Numbered from the stretch's first letter, positions 14,664 through 24,791 are shown. The stretch is DNA of 64,000 nt from Amycolatopsis methanolica 239 (GCF_000739085.1 NZ_CP009110.1:6882001-6946000), one strand, 5' to 3'. Notes: a model not told the origin generated them from the sequence alone. Program-made: numbers and translations.

Positions 14664-15953
14664 ATGACCTCACGCGAAACCGTCGGCACGAGCTCGGCCG
14701 AGGACGGCGGCACGATCAGCCGCCAGCAGTGGCGGTGGTCCGTGCTCGCGGGCATGGCCTCCTACCTGGATGCCGGGTCGATCGTCGCGCTCGGCGCGGG
14801 CCTCGCCCTCTTCCAGAGCTACCTCGGCCTCTCCGACGGCGCCGTCGGCGCGCTCGCCGCGCTCGGCCCGAACGCCATCGGCTGCGCGATCGGCGCGTTC
14901 ATCGGCGGCAGGCTGGGCGACAAGCTTGGCCGGAAACGGATCTACAAGTACGACCTGCTGGTCTACGCGGCCGGCATCCTGTGCATCGCGCTCGCGGTCA
15001 ACACGCCGATGCTGTTCATCGGGACCTTCGTCGTCGGTGTCGCGGTCGGCGCGGACGTGCCGACGTCGCTGGCGCTGGTCGGCGAGTTCTCCCCGTCGAA
15101 GGCGCGCGGGAAACTGCTAGGCTTCACGCAGGTCGCGTGGAACCTCGGCCCGGTGATCGTGCTGTTGCTGTCGCTCGCGCTGACCCCGCTGGACCTGCTC
15201 GGCACGCGGATCGTGTTCCTGCACCTGTTCGTCATCGCGCTGGTGACCTGGGCGATGCGCCGCGGCCTGTCCGAGTCCGCGCGCTGGACGTCGGCGTCGT
15301 CCACGAAGGACGTCAAGTACCAGCTGAAAGCGCTTTTCCGGGGCGCACACCTCAGGGCGCTGCTGTTCACCGGCATCGTCTACGTGTTCTGGAACATCGC
15401 GGCCGGCACCGGCGGCATCTTCACCCCGTACGTGATCAAGACCCTCAACGCGGGCAGCCAGGCGGCAAGCGTCGCGTTGTCCTGCGCCGGGTTCCTGATC
15501 GGCATCCTGGTCACGACGCTGGTGTTCATGCGCTTCGCCGACCGCAGCCACCACACGCGCAAGTGGATGTGGGGCATCGGCGCGGTCATGCAGATCGTCG
15601 CCTACGGCATCTACGTGGTGCTGCCGTTCAACATCCCGGTGATCATCGCGAACATCGTGTTGTTCGGCGTCGGCTGCTCGCTCGCAGGTGAGGCGTTCTA
15701 CAAGGTGTGGAGCCAGGAACTGTTCCCGACGATGCTGCGCGGCACCGCGCAGGGCTTCACCTTCGGCGTCGCCCGGACGCTGCTCGGCGTGTGGAGCTTC
15801 TTCCTGCCGACGCTGGCCAGCGGCGGGTTCACCGTCGCAGGCGGCCTGCTCACGCTGTTCCTGGTGATCAGCGGCGGGGTCGGGTTCTTCTTCATGCCCA
15901 ACACGTCCGGCAAGTCGCTGGAGCAGATCGAGGCGGAGCGAGCCACCGCATGA
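14664..15953 (+). CDS. MFS sugar transporter
   Basis: 429 residues, 12 predicted membrane helices. MFS signatures are present: GGRLGDKLGRKRIYKYD in the loop after helix 2, VGADVPTSLALVGEFSPSK, and a matching loop in the second half (FADRSHHTRKW). It belongs to the sugar-porter-like part of the MFS. GAGGAG precedes the ATG. Its stop overlaps the start of the large hydrolase gene by 4 bp, so transporter and hydrolases are made together; uptake of rhamnose or rhamnosyl oligosaccharides is the natural inference. Confidence 0.85.
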   Translation: MTSRETVGTSSAEDGGTISRQQWRWSVLAGMASYLDAGSIVALGAGLALFQSYLGLSDGAVGALAALGPNAIGCAIGAFIGGRLGDKLGRKRIYKYDLLVYAAGILCIALAVNTPMLFIGTFVVGVAVGADVPTSLALVGEFSPSKARGKLLGFTQVAWNLGPVIVLLLSLALTPLDLLGTRIVFLHLFVIALVTWAMRRGLSESARWTSASSTKDVKYQLKALFRGAHLRALLFTGIVYVFWNIAAGTGGIFTPYVIKTLNAGSQAASVALSCAGFLIGILVTTLVFMRFADRSHHTRKWMWGIGAVMQIVAYGIYVVLPFNIPVIIANIVLFGVGCSLAGEAFYKVWSQELFPTMLRGTAQGFTFGVARTLLGVWSFFLPTLASGGFTVAGGLLTLFLVISGGVGFFFMPNTSGKSLEQIEAERATA

Positions 15954-18900
15954 GTTCCGACGAGCTGCTGACCCGGTTCACCGATCCCGGCCCCGAGTTC
16001 TCCCCTCTGCCGATCTGGTGGTGGAGCGGCGGCCGGGTCACCGGGGACCGGGTCCGGTGGCAGATGGAACAGCTGGTGTCGCAGGGCGTCCGGCAGGCGG
16101 TGGTGATGTGCCTGGCGCCGACCGGCCCGATGTTCGGTTCCCTGGCCGACGATCCGCCGTTCCTGAGTCCGAAGTGGATCGAGCTGCTGGACGGCGCCTG
16201 CGCGGACGCCGCCGAGCTGGGGTTCCAGCTCTGGATGTACGACCAGATCGGGTTCTCCGGCGCGAACTTCCAGGGCCGCCTCACCGCGGCCCGCCCGGAG
16301 TTCGCCGGGCTCGCCCTGCACCGGGACCCCGACGGCACGATCGGGCACCGCGTCAGCGGCTTCGACTACTTCAACCCGGACGCCTGCGCGGCCCTGCTCG
16401 ACCAGGTGCACGGCGAGCTGGAACGGCACGTCGGACGCTGGTTCGGCACGGTGATCCCCGGGTTCTTCCAGGACGAGCTGCCGCCGCTGCCGACCTGGGG
16501 GCACGACTTCGCGGAGACCTTCGCCGCCGAGTACGGCTACGACCTGCTGCCGCGGCTGTCCGCGCTCTACGAGGGCGCGGACGCCGAGTCGGCCCGGGTA
16601 CGCCGGGACTACCAGGAACACCGTGCCCGCCTCGCGCGCCGCGCGTTCTTCGGCCCACTGGCTCAGTGGTTCAGCCACCGCGGGCTCATCTGCGGTTTCG
16701 ACCAGGCGAGCCCGGCCCGCGAAGGCGACCCGGTCGGCGGCGTGCGGATCTACGGCGACTACCTCGGCACGCACGCCGGGTTCGGCGCGCCGGGCAGCGA
16801 CCACTGGGGCGACGCGAAGGTGCACAGCTCGCTCGCCCACGCGCACGGGCACCCGCGCACCTGGATCGAGGCGTTCCACTCGTCGGGCTGGGGCGGCACG
16901 CTGGAAGAGACCTACGACTGGCTCGCGCCGTTCCTGCGCCGCGGCGCCACGCTCTACGACCCGCACGCGGTGTACTACTCGACCGCGGGCGGCTGGTGGG
17001 AGTGGGCGCCGCCGTCCACGTGCTGGCGGCAGCCGTACTGGCCCGCCTACGGCCAGTTCGCCGGCGCGGTGAGCCGGTTGTGCTCGGTGCTGACGGCGGG
17101 CACCCACTCCTGCGACGTCGTGCTGCTGTCGCCGACCAGCACCGCCCAGGCCTACCTGACGCTCGACGGACCGCTGCCGCCCGCCGAACGGGCCGCGGCC
17201 TCGTTCCACGCGCTGAACGGCGTCGGCACGTGGTTCGCCGAGGAACGCGGTGCGCTGGAGCGGGCCGGGATCGACCACGACACGTTCGACGAGGCCACGA
17301 TCGCCGCCGGGGAGGTTTCGGGCGGCGAGCTCCGGATCGGCGCGGAGACCTACCGGGCGGTGGTCCTGCCCGACGTCGAGCTGCTGCTCCCGGCCGCGGC
17401 CGCCCGGCTCGCGGAGTTCGCCGCGGCCGGAGGGACGGTCGTCTGCGTCGGCAGCTGCCCGGTCGAGGGCGCGGTCACGGTCCGCTCGCCGGAGGACGTG
17501 CCCGCGATCCTTCCGAAATCCCGGATCCGGTCCGACGTGCCGTTCCTGCTCCGGCGCCACGGCGACCGGCACGTGCTGCTGCTCACCGCGCACGACGAGC
17601 GCAGCGGCACCCGGGCGCCGATCGTCGACCTCGACCGCGAAGGCTGGACGGACCAGGGTTTTCCCTGGGAGGAGTACTGGCGGCAGTTGCGTGCGGACGG
17701 GTACGAGTTCGTCTCCCCGTCGGACCGGGTGGCACGGGTCGCGGGGGTGACCGGCCGCGCCCAGCAGTGGAACCCGCGCACCGGGGAGCGCACGGATGTC
17801 CCAGTCGTGGACGGCGAGGTCGAGGTCGTCTTCACCGATGGCCCGATCACGTTGCTCGTGTTCGGCGACGACCTCCCGGAGGCGACGCACGTCCCGCCCG
17901 GGCCCGTGATCCGGTCGGTGTACCTCGACGGCTGGCGCGCGCGGGCGGAGTCCACTCTGGACAACCGGCACGGCGATCTGGCCGCGCCCGCCCGCACCGG
18001 CGTGCTGCCGCTGGAGGTCTGGCGGCTGGGTGACGAGCTGGCCGGATACGGCGTCTTCGCGCAAGCCCGGGACGCCGACGGGTGGCGGCCCGCGGTCTGG
18101 TCGTTGTCCCGTGGCATCCGGGACGACCCCGGGCACGCGGAAGCGCTGGGCCCCAAGGGTTACGTGCCCGAGGAGTTCCTCGACTGGCGGTACGTGCGAG
18201 CCGGGGAGACGGTCGGCGTACGAACGTATCTGCCCTTGCCCGAACGCGACGCCCTGTTTCTCGCCGTCGGCGCGAGCGCGGCGCGGCGGGTGCTCGTGGA
18301 CGGCGCGGAGGTTCCGGTCGACGGGCCGGGCTACCAGTCGTTCAGCCCGCTGCCGTCCGGCCGGACGGTGCGGATGGAGATCGAGTTCACCGCGGACCAG
18401 GACGGCCCGCTGCGGGCGTCGTTCGCGGTGGTCACCGATCCCGAGGGCTACCGCAGGCCGGAGTGGCTGGCGGGCGGGGAGATCAACCGCACCTTCCACC
18501 TCGACGAGGTGCCCACCGACGCGACCGTGCAGGTCGCGAGCGAGGAGGCCTGCCGGGTGCTCGTCAACGGCGCCGAGGTGGGCAGGCAGGGCGATTTCAA
18601 CCCCTACCCCGGTTTCCGCGAGATCCGCATCCACCCCTACGACCTGCGCGCGCACCTCCGCCCAGGCGAGAACACGCTCACCCTGGTCACGACTGGCCCA
18701 GTCGCGGTGGATTCGCGCGACCCGCGGTTGGTCAGCGGGCCCGACTGGGGCGAGGTGCGCCGTCTGCACCGGCGCGATCCGCGGTTCCTGTGCCTGCACG
18801 CGCGGCCGCATCCGCTGCCCGGCGCGCACTGGCTCGAACCCGCCGCCGCGCCCGGTGACGTCGTCGTGCCGGTGGTCCCCGACGTCGCGCCTGCCGGGGA

Positions 18901-19501
18901 ACGCACCGAGACGCTAACCTTCCCGGCCCCACTCGGGGCGGTGGCGCTGCGGATCCCGACCGACCTCGACGTCGTGGTGCGCGTCGGCGAGGCCGAGTAC
19001 AAGCCGGTCGATCAGCGGGTGCGCTTCCCCGCGCCGCTCACCGCGGGCACCCCGGTGGAGCTGCGGTTCCGCGCGGTCGACGGCCGCCGGGGCGGGGCGC
19101 TGCTCGACTCCGGGATCGAGGTCGAGACCGCCGAGGCCCCGGTCGAACTGCGGAGCTGGGAGGACCTCGGGCTGCGTGCACTGGGCGGCCTGGTCCGGTA
19201 CCGGACCACATTCGAGGCGCTGCCCGGCCGGGTCGTGCTCGACCTCGGCGAGGTGCGCGGCACGGCCGACGTGGTGGTGAACGGCCGGCTCGTCGACCGC
19301 CTGGTCTGGGGTCCGTGGCGGTCCGAAATCTCGGATGCGATCCGAGAGGGTGTCAACGAACTGGAAATCGTCGTCCGCGGAACGCTCGCCGGCTACCTCG
19401 ACGACGCGTCACCCACGATGGCCGTAGCCGCCGGGCAGATCCGCACGGGACTGTTCGGGCCGGTGCGGCTGGTACAGCACGAGAAGGAGAGCGACCGTTG
19501 A
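15950..19501 (+). CDS. Large cytoplasmic glycoside hydrolase, GH106-like
   Basis: 1183 residues, no signal peptide. The N-terminal barrel region (PIWWWSGGRVTGDRVRWQM, LWMYDQIGFSGANF, FFQDELPPLPTWG) resembles the large rhamnosidase-type hydrolases around GH106 that open with a WWW/WWN motif. The middle (about residues 380-520) resembles a GH42-type class I glutamine-amidotransferase-like domain, and beta-sandwich domains follow towards the C-terminus. The ATG overlaps the MFS stop (ATGA) and its own stop overlaps the GH78 start (TTGA). Activity on rhamnosides or a related sugar is inferred from context; exact family is uncertain. Confidence 0.7.
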   Translation: MSSDELLTRFTDPGPEFSPLPIWWWSGGRVTGDRVRWQMEQLVSQGVRQAVVMCLAPTGPMFGSLADDPPFLSPKWIELLDGACADAAELGFQLWMYDQIGFSGANFQGRLTAARPEFAGLALHRDPDGTIGHRVSGFDYFNPDACAALLDQVHGELERHVGRWFGTVIPGFFQDELPPLPTWGHDFAETFAAEYGYDLLPRLSALYEGADAESARVRRDYQEHRARLARRAFFGPLAQWFSHRGLICGFDQASPAREGDPVGGVRIYGDYLGTHAGFGAPGSDHWGDAKVHSSLAHAHGHPRTWIEAFHSSGWGGTLEETYDWLAPFLRRGATLYDPHAVYYSTAGGWWEWAPPSTCWRQPYWPAYGQFAGAVSRLCSVLTAGTHSCDVVLLSPTSTAQAYLTLDGPLPPAERAAASFHALNGVGTWFAEERGALERAGIDHDTFDEATIAAGEVSGGELRIGAETYRAVVLPDVELLLPAAAARLAEFAAAGGTVVCVGSCPVEGAVTVRSPEDVPAILPKSRIRSDVPFLLRRHGDRHVLLLTAHDERSGTRAPIVDLDREGWTDQGFPWEEYWRQLRADGYEFVSPSDRVARVAGVTGRAQQWNPRTGERTDVPVVDGEVEVVFTDGPITLLVFGDDLPEATHVPPGPVIRSVYLDGWRARAESTLDNRHGDLAAPARTGVLPLEVWRLGDELAGYGVFAQARDADGWRPAVWSLSRGIRDDPGHAEALGPKGYVPEEFLDWRYVRAGETVGVRTYLPLPERDALFLAVGASAARRVLVDGAEVPVDGPGYQSFSPLPSGRTVRMEIEFTADQDGPLRASFAVVTDPEGYRRPEWLAGGEINRTFHLDEVPTDATVQVASEEACRVLVNGAEVGRQGDFNPYPGFREIRIHPYDLRAHLRPGENTLTLVTTGPVAVDSRDPRLVSGPDWGEVRRLHRRDPRFLCLHARPHPLPGAHWLEPAAAPGDVVVPVVPDVAPAGERTETLTFPAPLGAVALRIPTDLDVVVRVGEAEYKPVDQRVRFPAPLTAGTPVELRFRAVDGRRGGALLDSGIEVETAEAPVELRSWEDLGLRALGGLVRYRTTFEALPGRVVLDLGEVRGTADVVVNGRLVDRLVWGPWRSEISDAIREGVNELEIVVRGTLAGYLDDASPTMAVAAGQIRTGLFGPVRLVQHEKESDR

Positions 19502-22203
19502 CCGTCACCGCCGTCCGCTTCGAGCACCACGACGTCGCGCTGGGCATCGGCACCGGCACGCCCCGCCTGTCCTGGCAGGTGCGCACCGACGACCCGGACT
19601 GGTCGCAGACCGCGTACGAGGTCGAGCTGAACGGTTCGGCCACGGTGCGGGTCGAATCCGCCGAGCAGGTGCTGGTGCCGTGGCCGTTCGAGCCACTGCC
19701 GTCGCGGACCCGGGCGACCGTGCGGGTGCGCGTCGGCGGCGAGTGGTCCGAGCCGGCCACCGTGGAAACCGGCCTGCTGCGCACGGAGGACTGGTCGGCG
19801 CGGTTCATCAGCCCGCGCACGATCGGCGGCATCGGGCAGCGCGCGCCGATCCTCACCCGCAGCGTGGAGCTGCGGCCGGGCATCGTGTCGGCCCGGCTGT
19901 ACGCGACGGCGCACGGCGTCTACACCGCGTCGATCAACGGGTCCCGGGTCGGTGACGAGGTGCTGGCGCCCGGCTGGACCAGCTACCGGCACCGGCTGCG
20001 CTACCAGACCCACGACGTCACCTCGCTGCTCCGCGAGGGGACCAACGACCTGGAGTTCCTGCTCGGCAACGGCTGGTTCCGCGGGCGGCTGGGGTGGAAC
20101 GGCCGCCGCGCGCTCTACGGCGATCGCCTGGCGCTGCTGGCCCAGCTGGAGGTGACCTACGCCGACGGCACCACCGAGGTCATCGGCACCGACGAGCGGT
20201 GGTCGGCGACGGAGAGCCGGATCACCGCCGACGACCTGTACGACGGGCAGCGCACCGACCTGACGCTGTCGGAGTCCGAAGTGGACGAGGTCGAGGTGGT
20301 CGAGGCCGACCTGAGCAGGCTCGTCGCGCCCGAGGGACCGCCGGTGCGTGTGACCGAAGTGGTGCCCGCGGTGCGGGTGTGGCCGTCGCCGTCCGGGAAG
20401 ACGCTGGTCGACTTCGGCCAGAACGTGGTCGGCTGGGTGCGGCTGCGCGTGCGGGACGCCCGCGAGGTCACCGTGCGGCACGCCGAGGTGCTGGAGGACG
20501 GCGAGCTCGGCGTGCGGCCGCTGCGGTCGGCGAAGTCGACGGACACCTACGTCCTGCCCGGCGGCGCCGAAACCGTGCTGGAGCCGAGCCTGACGTTCCA
20601 CGGGTTCCGGTACGCGGAAGTGTCCGGAGTGGACGATCTGCGGGCCGAGGACCTGGAAGCCGTCGTCGTACACAGCGACCTGCGACGCACCGGCTGGTTC
20701 AGCTGCTCGGACCCGGACCTGGAGAAGTTCCACGAGAACGTCGTGTGGGGGATGCGCGGCAACTTCCTGGACGTGCCGACCGACTGCCCGCAGCGCGACG
20801 AGCGGCTGGGCTGGACCGGCGACATCCAGGTCTTCTCGCCCACCGCATCCTTCCTCTACGACTGCGCCGGGTTCCTCCGCTCGTGGCTTGCCGATCTGGC
20901 CGCCGACCAGCACCCGGACGGCGCGGTGCCGTTCGTGATCCCGGACGTGCTACCCGGGGACAGCCCGACCGCGACGGCCTGGGGCGACGCCGCGGTGATC
21001 GTGCCGTGGGTGCTCTACCAGCGGTTCGGTGACGCGGAGGTGCTCGCGCGGCAGCTCGACAGCATGCGCGGGTGGGTCGACAAGATCGCCTCGCTGACCA
21101 CGGACGGCGTGTGGGCGGGCGGGTTCCAGTTCGGCGACTGGCTTGACCCGTCCGCGCCGCCGGACGACCCGTTCGCCGCGAAGGCCGACTCGGACGTGGT
21201 CGCGACGGCGTACCTCGCGCGGTCCGCCGAGATCGTGGCGGCGGGGGCCGAGGCGCTCGGCCGGGACGGTTCGAAATATCGGACCCTGTCCGACGAAACG
21301 CGCGCCGCGTTCGCCAGGGAGTACGTCACCGGATCGGGCCGGGTGCTCTCGGACGCGCCGACCGTGTACGCGCAGGCGATCGAGTGGGCGCTGCTACCCA
21401 CGGCGGAACAGCGCGCGGTCGCGGGGCGGCGCCTGGCGGATCTCGTGCGCACCAACGGCTTCCGCATCGCGACCGGGTTCGTGGGCACGCCGCTGATCGC
21501 GGACGCGCTCACCACGGCCGGCTACCCGGAGCTGGCCTACCGGCTGCTGCTCGAGCGCGGCTGCCCGTCATGGCTGTACCCGGTGACGATGGGCGCGACG
21601 ACGATCTGGGAGCGCTGGGACAGCATGCTGCCGGACGGCTCGATCAACCCGGGCGAGATGACCTCGTTCAACCACTACGCGCTGGGCGCGGTGGCCGACT
21701 GGATGCACCGCACGGTCGCCGGCCTGGCGCCCGCCGCGCCCGGGTACCGGTCGATCGTCGTGCGCCCACTGCCGGACGCCGCGCTCACCCACGCCTCGGC
21801 CCGGCACGAGACGCCCTACGGTGCGGCTTCCGTGGCCTGGCGCCGGGCGGACGGGAAGCTGACGCTCGACGTCGTGGTGCCACCCGGCGCGCGGGCCGAG
21901 GTGCACGTGCCCGGCGGCCCGGTGGCCGAGGTCCGGCACGGCACGCACAGCTGGACGGTCGACGACCCGTGCCTGTCGCAGCCGCGCGTGCGGACCATTC
22001 GTGAACTGATCGGCTCGCCGAAGTGGCCGGAGGCGGTGTCGCTGCTGGTCTCGCACGGGCTCGCCGAGGACGCGGTGGACGCCGCGCACCGGGCCGGGCG
22101 CTACCTGGACCGCCCGGCGGCCGAGCTGGCCGATTTCCTGGCGATGAAGACGCTGTCCGACGGATCAGACGCGAAGCGGGCGCTGGAGAAGCTGCTGGCG
22201 TGA
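19498..22203 (+). CDS. GH78 alpha-L-rhamnosidase
   Basis: 901 residues starting at a TTG overlapping the upstream stop. Architecture is the full GH78 set: N-terminal beta domains, the Bac_rhamnosid_N-type LYATAHGVYTASINGSRVGD segment, and the (alpha/alpha)6 catalytic barrel with the diagnostic DVPTDCPQRDERLGWTGD, whose acidic residues hold the catalytic site, then ATTIWERWDSM and the C-terminal sandwich. An extra ~65-residue helical tail (PKWPEAVSLLVSHGLAEDAV onward) extends beyond the usual family end. No signal peptide, so it acts inside the cell after import by the MFS transporter. Confidence 0.93.
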   Translation: MTVTAVRFEHHDVALGIGTGTPRLSWQVRTDDPDWSQTAYEVELNGSATVRVESAEQVLVPWPFEPLPSRTRATVRVRVGGEWSEPATVETGLLRTEDWSARFISPRTIGGIGQRAPILTRSVELRPGIVSARLYATAHGVYTASINGSRVGDEVLAPGWTSYRHRLRYQTHDVTSLLREGTNDLEFLLGNGWFRGRLGWNGRRALYGDRLALLAQLEVTYADGTTEVIGTDERWSATESRITADDLYDGQRTDLTLSESEVDEVEVVEADLSRLVAPEGPPVRVTEVVPAVRVWPSPSGKTLVDFGQNVVGWVRLRVRDAREVTVRHAEVLEDGELGVRPLRSAKSTDTYVLPGGAETVLEPSLTFHGFRYAEVSGVDDLRAEDLEAVVVHSDLRRTGWFSCSDPDLEKFHENVVWGMRGNFLDVPTDCPQRDERLGWTGDIQVFSPTASFLYDCAGFLRSWLADLAADQHPDGAVPFVIPDVLPGDSPTATAWGDAAVIVPWVLYQRFGDAEVLARQLDSMRGWVDKIASLTTDGVWAGGFQFGDWLDPSAPPDDPFAAKADSDVVATAYLARSAEIVAAGAEALGRDGSKYRTLSDETRAAFAREYVTGSGRVLSDAPTVYAQAIEWALLPTAEQRAVAGRRLADLVRTNGFRIATGFVGTPLIADALTTAGYPELAYRLLLERGCPSWLYPVTMGATTIWERWDSMLPDGSINPGEMTSFNHYALGAVADWMHRTVAGLAPAAPGYRSIVVRPLPDAALTHASARHETPYGAASVAWRRADGKLTLDVVVPPGARAEVHVPGGPVAEVRHGTHSWTVDDPCLSQPRVRTIRELIGSPKWPEAVSLLVSHGLAEDAVDAAHRAGRYLDRPAAELADFLAMKTLSDGSDAKRALEKLLA

Positions 22204-22269
22204 GCCGGTGTCAACTGGTCCGGTGACGGCTGGGCCGCGGCGCGGCTGATCAGGACCCATACTGGGGCC

Positions 22270-22665
22270 ATGAACCAGCCGGAGCCGTTGTTCAGCTCGT
22301 CCCGGGCCTTCCGCGTCTGGCGCTACGGCGTCGAGCACTCGGAGCTGGTGCTGCGCACCGACGACAACCCCGACGAGCCGGTCGAGCTGCTGTTCGAGGG
22401 CGTCCTGTCGATGCGCTTCGACCAGCTGTGGTTCACCGGCCTCGTGGTCGGCCGCGCGGAGGACCAGGTGCTGCAGAGCCCCACCGTGGACATCCCGCAC
22501 CTGAAGATCGAGCTCGGGTCCACCGGCCACGCCGCCCAGGTGGTGTGCCGTCGCCTGACCTGCGTCGGCGGCACCTCGCCGGACGGCAAGATCCTGTGGA
22601 CGGTCACCGCACCCCGTCCGAAATCCCGGATCGCCGCCGACATCCCGGCGGTCGAACAGGCCTGA
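22270..22665 (+). CDS. Conserved-looking hypothetical protein
   Basis: 131 residues, no signal peptide or membrane helix. Mixed alpha/beta composition with RAFRVWRYGVEHSELVLRTD at the start and PHLKIELGSTGHAAQVVCRR in the second half. A strong GC-rich codon pattern and stand-alone position support a real gene. I do not recognise the family; the N-terminus resembles small proteins that sit alone upstream of housekeeping genes. Confidence 0.65.
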   Translation: MNQPEPLFSSSRAFRVWRYGVEHSELVLRTDDNPDEPVELLFEGVLSMRFDQLWFTGLVVGRAEDQVLQSPTVDIPHLKIELGSTGHAAQVVCRRLTCVGGTSPDGKILWTVTAPRPKSRIAADIPAVEQA

Positions 22666-22693
22666 CCGCGGGTGGCGCGAGTCACCAGCGACA

Positions 22694-23839
22694 ATGGAGG
22701 ACGTGACCGCCACCCTGAGCAAGCCCGCACTGAAGATCGGCCCGTACGAGGTCGATCCCCCGGTGGTGCTCGCGCCGATGGCCGGCATCACGAACGTCGC
22801 GTTCCGGCGGCTGTGCCGCGAGTACGGCGCGGGGCTGTACGTGTGCGAGATGATCACCGCCCGCGCCGTCGTCGAGCGGCACCCCGGGACCATGCACATG
22901 ATGGCCTTCGACCAGGGCGAGTACCCCCGGTCGATGCAGCTGTACGGCGTGGACCCGAAGACGATGCGGGAAGCCGTCAAGATCATCGTCGGCGAGGGTC
23001 TCGCGGATCACATCGACAGCAACTTCGGCTGCCCGGTCGCCAAGGTCACCCGCAAGGGCGGCGGCGCGGCGCTGCCGTACAAGCGGAAACTGTTCGCGCA
23101 GATCGTGCGCGCGTCGGTGGAGGCGGCCGAGGCGGCGGGCGTGCCGTTCACGGTCAAGTTCCGGATCGGCATCGACGACGACCACCACACCTTCCTCGAC
23201 GCCGGCCGCATCGCCGAGGCCGAGGGCGCGGCGGCGGTGTCGCTGCACGCGCGCACGGCCGCGCAGCGCTACTCGGGCAAGGCCGACTGGAGCGCGGTCG
23301 CCCGGCTGAAAGAGGCCGTGCAGACCATCCCGGTGCTGGGCAACGGCGACATCTTCACGGCCGACGACGCGCTGCGGATGGTGGCCGAGACCGGGTGCGA
23401 CGGCGTGGTCGTCGGCCGCGGGTGCCTGGGCAGGCCGTGGCTGTTCGGCGAGCTGGAGGCCGCGTTCGCCGGCCGCCCGATCCCGGAGGGGCCCCGGCTG
23501 GGCGAGGTCGCCAAGGTGCTGCGGCGGCACGCGGAGCTGCTGGTGCAGCACGACGGCCACGACAAGGCGATGCGCGACCTGCGCAAGCACATGGCCTGGT
23601 ACTTCATGGGCTTCCCGGTGGGCTCCGAGCTGCGCCGTCGGTTCGCGATGGTGTCGTCGATGGACGAGCTGGACGAGCTGATCGGCCAGCTGGACCACGC
23701 GGCGCCCTTCCCGGCGGACGCCCTCGGCCCGCGTGGCCGCCAGGGCTCGCCCGGCAAGGTCACGCTGCCGCACGGCTGGCTCGACAACCCGGACGACGAC
23801 CTGGTGCCCGAATCCGAGGACATGCACTCGGGCGGCTGA
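22694..23839 (+). CDS. dusB: tRNA-dihydrouridine synthase DusB
   Basis: 381 residues. FMN-binding TIM barrel of the Dus family: VLAPMAGITNVAFRRLCRE at the start, catalytic Cys in SNFGCPVAKVTRKGGG, the phosphate loop GNGDIFTADDAL and GCDGVVVGRGCLGRPWLF. It reduces specific uridines in tRNA D-loops. The C-terminal RNA-binding part (RDLRKHMAWYFMGFP) is intact. The ATG at 22694 is used here; a GTG at 22703 is a possible alternative, though GGAGG lies very close to it. Confidence 0.92.
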   Translation: MEDVTATLSKPALKIGPYEVDPPVVLAPMAGITNVAFRRLCREYGAGLYVCEMITARAVVERHPGTMHMMAFDQGEYPRSMQLYGVDPKTMREAVKIIVGEGLADHIDSNFGCPVAKVTRKGGGAALPYKRKLFAQIVRASVEAAEAAGVPFTVKFRIGIDDDHHTFLDAGRIAEAEGAAAVSLHARTAAQRYSGKADWSAVARLKEAVQTIPVLGNGDIFTADDALRMVAETGCDGVVVGRGCLGRPWLFGELEAAFAGRPIPEGPRLGEVAKVLRRHAELLVQHDGHDKAMRDLRKHMAWYFMGFPVGSELRRRFAMVSSMDELDELIGQLDHAAPFPADALGPRGRQGSPGKVTLPHGWLDNPDDDLVPESEDMHSGG

Positions 23840-23979
23840 CCCGGGCCCTCCCCGTTCGCTGGGCGCGTCTCGGTCAGGTGTCGCACTCAGCGACAAGCGG
23901 CGCAATCCGCTCCGGCCCTCCCCCGACGAGGTTGGGATGGAGCAGTGACCGACGCGCCCCAAGCTTGGCAGCAGCCTCC

Positions 23980-24690
23980 TCATGTTTCCTTCCGCTCACT
24001 CGCGGCGAGGGCGGCGCGCAGTTCGGCTATCTCGCGGCTCAGCTCGGCGATCTGCGCACGGGTCACGGTCTGCGACGTGGCCTCGACCTCCTCCACCCGG
24101 CGCACCAGCCACGACGCGAAGGTCGCCGTCACCACGCCGAGCAGCGCGATGCCCGCGACCATCAGCCCGACCGCGATCAGCCGCCCGGTGCCGGATACCG
24201 GGTAGCGGTCGCCGTAGCCGACGGTCGTGATCGTCGTGATCGCCCACCACAACGCGTCCGGGAAGTTCCGGATGCCGGCTTCCTCGATCGGCCGTTCCGC
24301 TTCGAGCACGGCGAGCGCCGCGCAGAAGACGATCAGCACCGTGGCGCCGACGAAGTACACGACGACCCGCCCGCGCAGGGCGAGCGCGGCGGTGCGGTTG
24401 AGGACGTTCAGCATCGCGACGAGGCGCAGCAGCCGCAGCGGGCGGAGCAGCGGGAGCACGATGACCAGGAGGTCCAGCACGTGACGCCGCAGGAATCGCG
24501 GTTTGTCCGATGACTGGACCAGCCGCACGACGTAGTCGAGCGCGAACAGCCCCCACGCGAGCCAAGTGACGACCTCGCACCACGCGCGGCCGGTGCTGCC
24601 GAGCGACGGCTGGAGGATCGGCCAGGCGTAGGCGCCGAGGAACAACACCGCGACGCCCGTCAGCGGCCACTCCATGCGCTTTTCCCACAT
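23980..24690 (-). CDS. Voltage-gated-like potassium/ion channel
   Basis: 236 residues and six predicted helices. An S4-like segment has regularly spaced arginines (PLLRPLRLLRLVAML), and the pore loop contains the selectivity filter TTITTVGYGDRYPVSG. After S6 the protein ends in a short coiled coil (TRAQIAELSREIAELRAAL) that could drive tetramer assembly. The ATG at 24690 is preceded by GGGAG. Convergent with dusB. Ion selectivity for K+ is inferred from the GYGD filter. Confidence 0.88.
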   Translation of the reverse strand: MWEKRMEWPLTGVAVLFLGAYAWPILQPSLGSTGRAWCEVVTWLAWGLFALDYVVRLVQSSDKPRFLRRHVLDLLVIVLPLLRPLRLLRLVAMLNVLNRTAALALRGRVVVYFVGATVLIVFCAALAVLEAERPIEEAGIRNFPDALWWAITTITTVGYGDRYPVSGTGRLIAVGLMVAGIALLGVVTATFASWLVRRVEEVEATSQTVTRAQIAELSREIAELRAALAASERKET

Positions 24691-24791
24691 CTTGCGTCTC
24701 CCGTCGGTCGGCGCGATCGTCGCACGTGCCGGCGCGGTGATCCCGATCATTTCGCCCGGATCGTTACCCGCTTTCTGGTAGACCACAACCG

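Noticed and set aside
15698..18829. A 1043-codon open frame on the minus strand opposite the large hydrolase
   Set aside because: It is antisense to a well-supported coding gene, has low-complexity Arg/Ala/Pro-rich translation with no domain, and is an artefact of GC-rich codon bias.
23861..23959. Imperfect 13-bp inverted repeat GGGCGCGT..CGGTC/GACCGACGCGCCC between dusB and the channel gene
   Set aside because: Arms are ~70 bp apart and interrupted; too weak to call a terminator or operator, though it lies between convergent genes.
22682..23983. A long minus-strand frame opposite dusB
   Set aside because: dusB is intact and conserved; the antisense translation has no domain.
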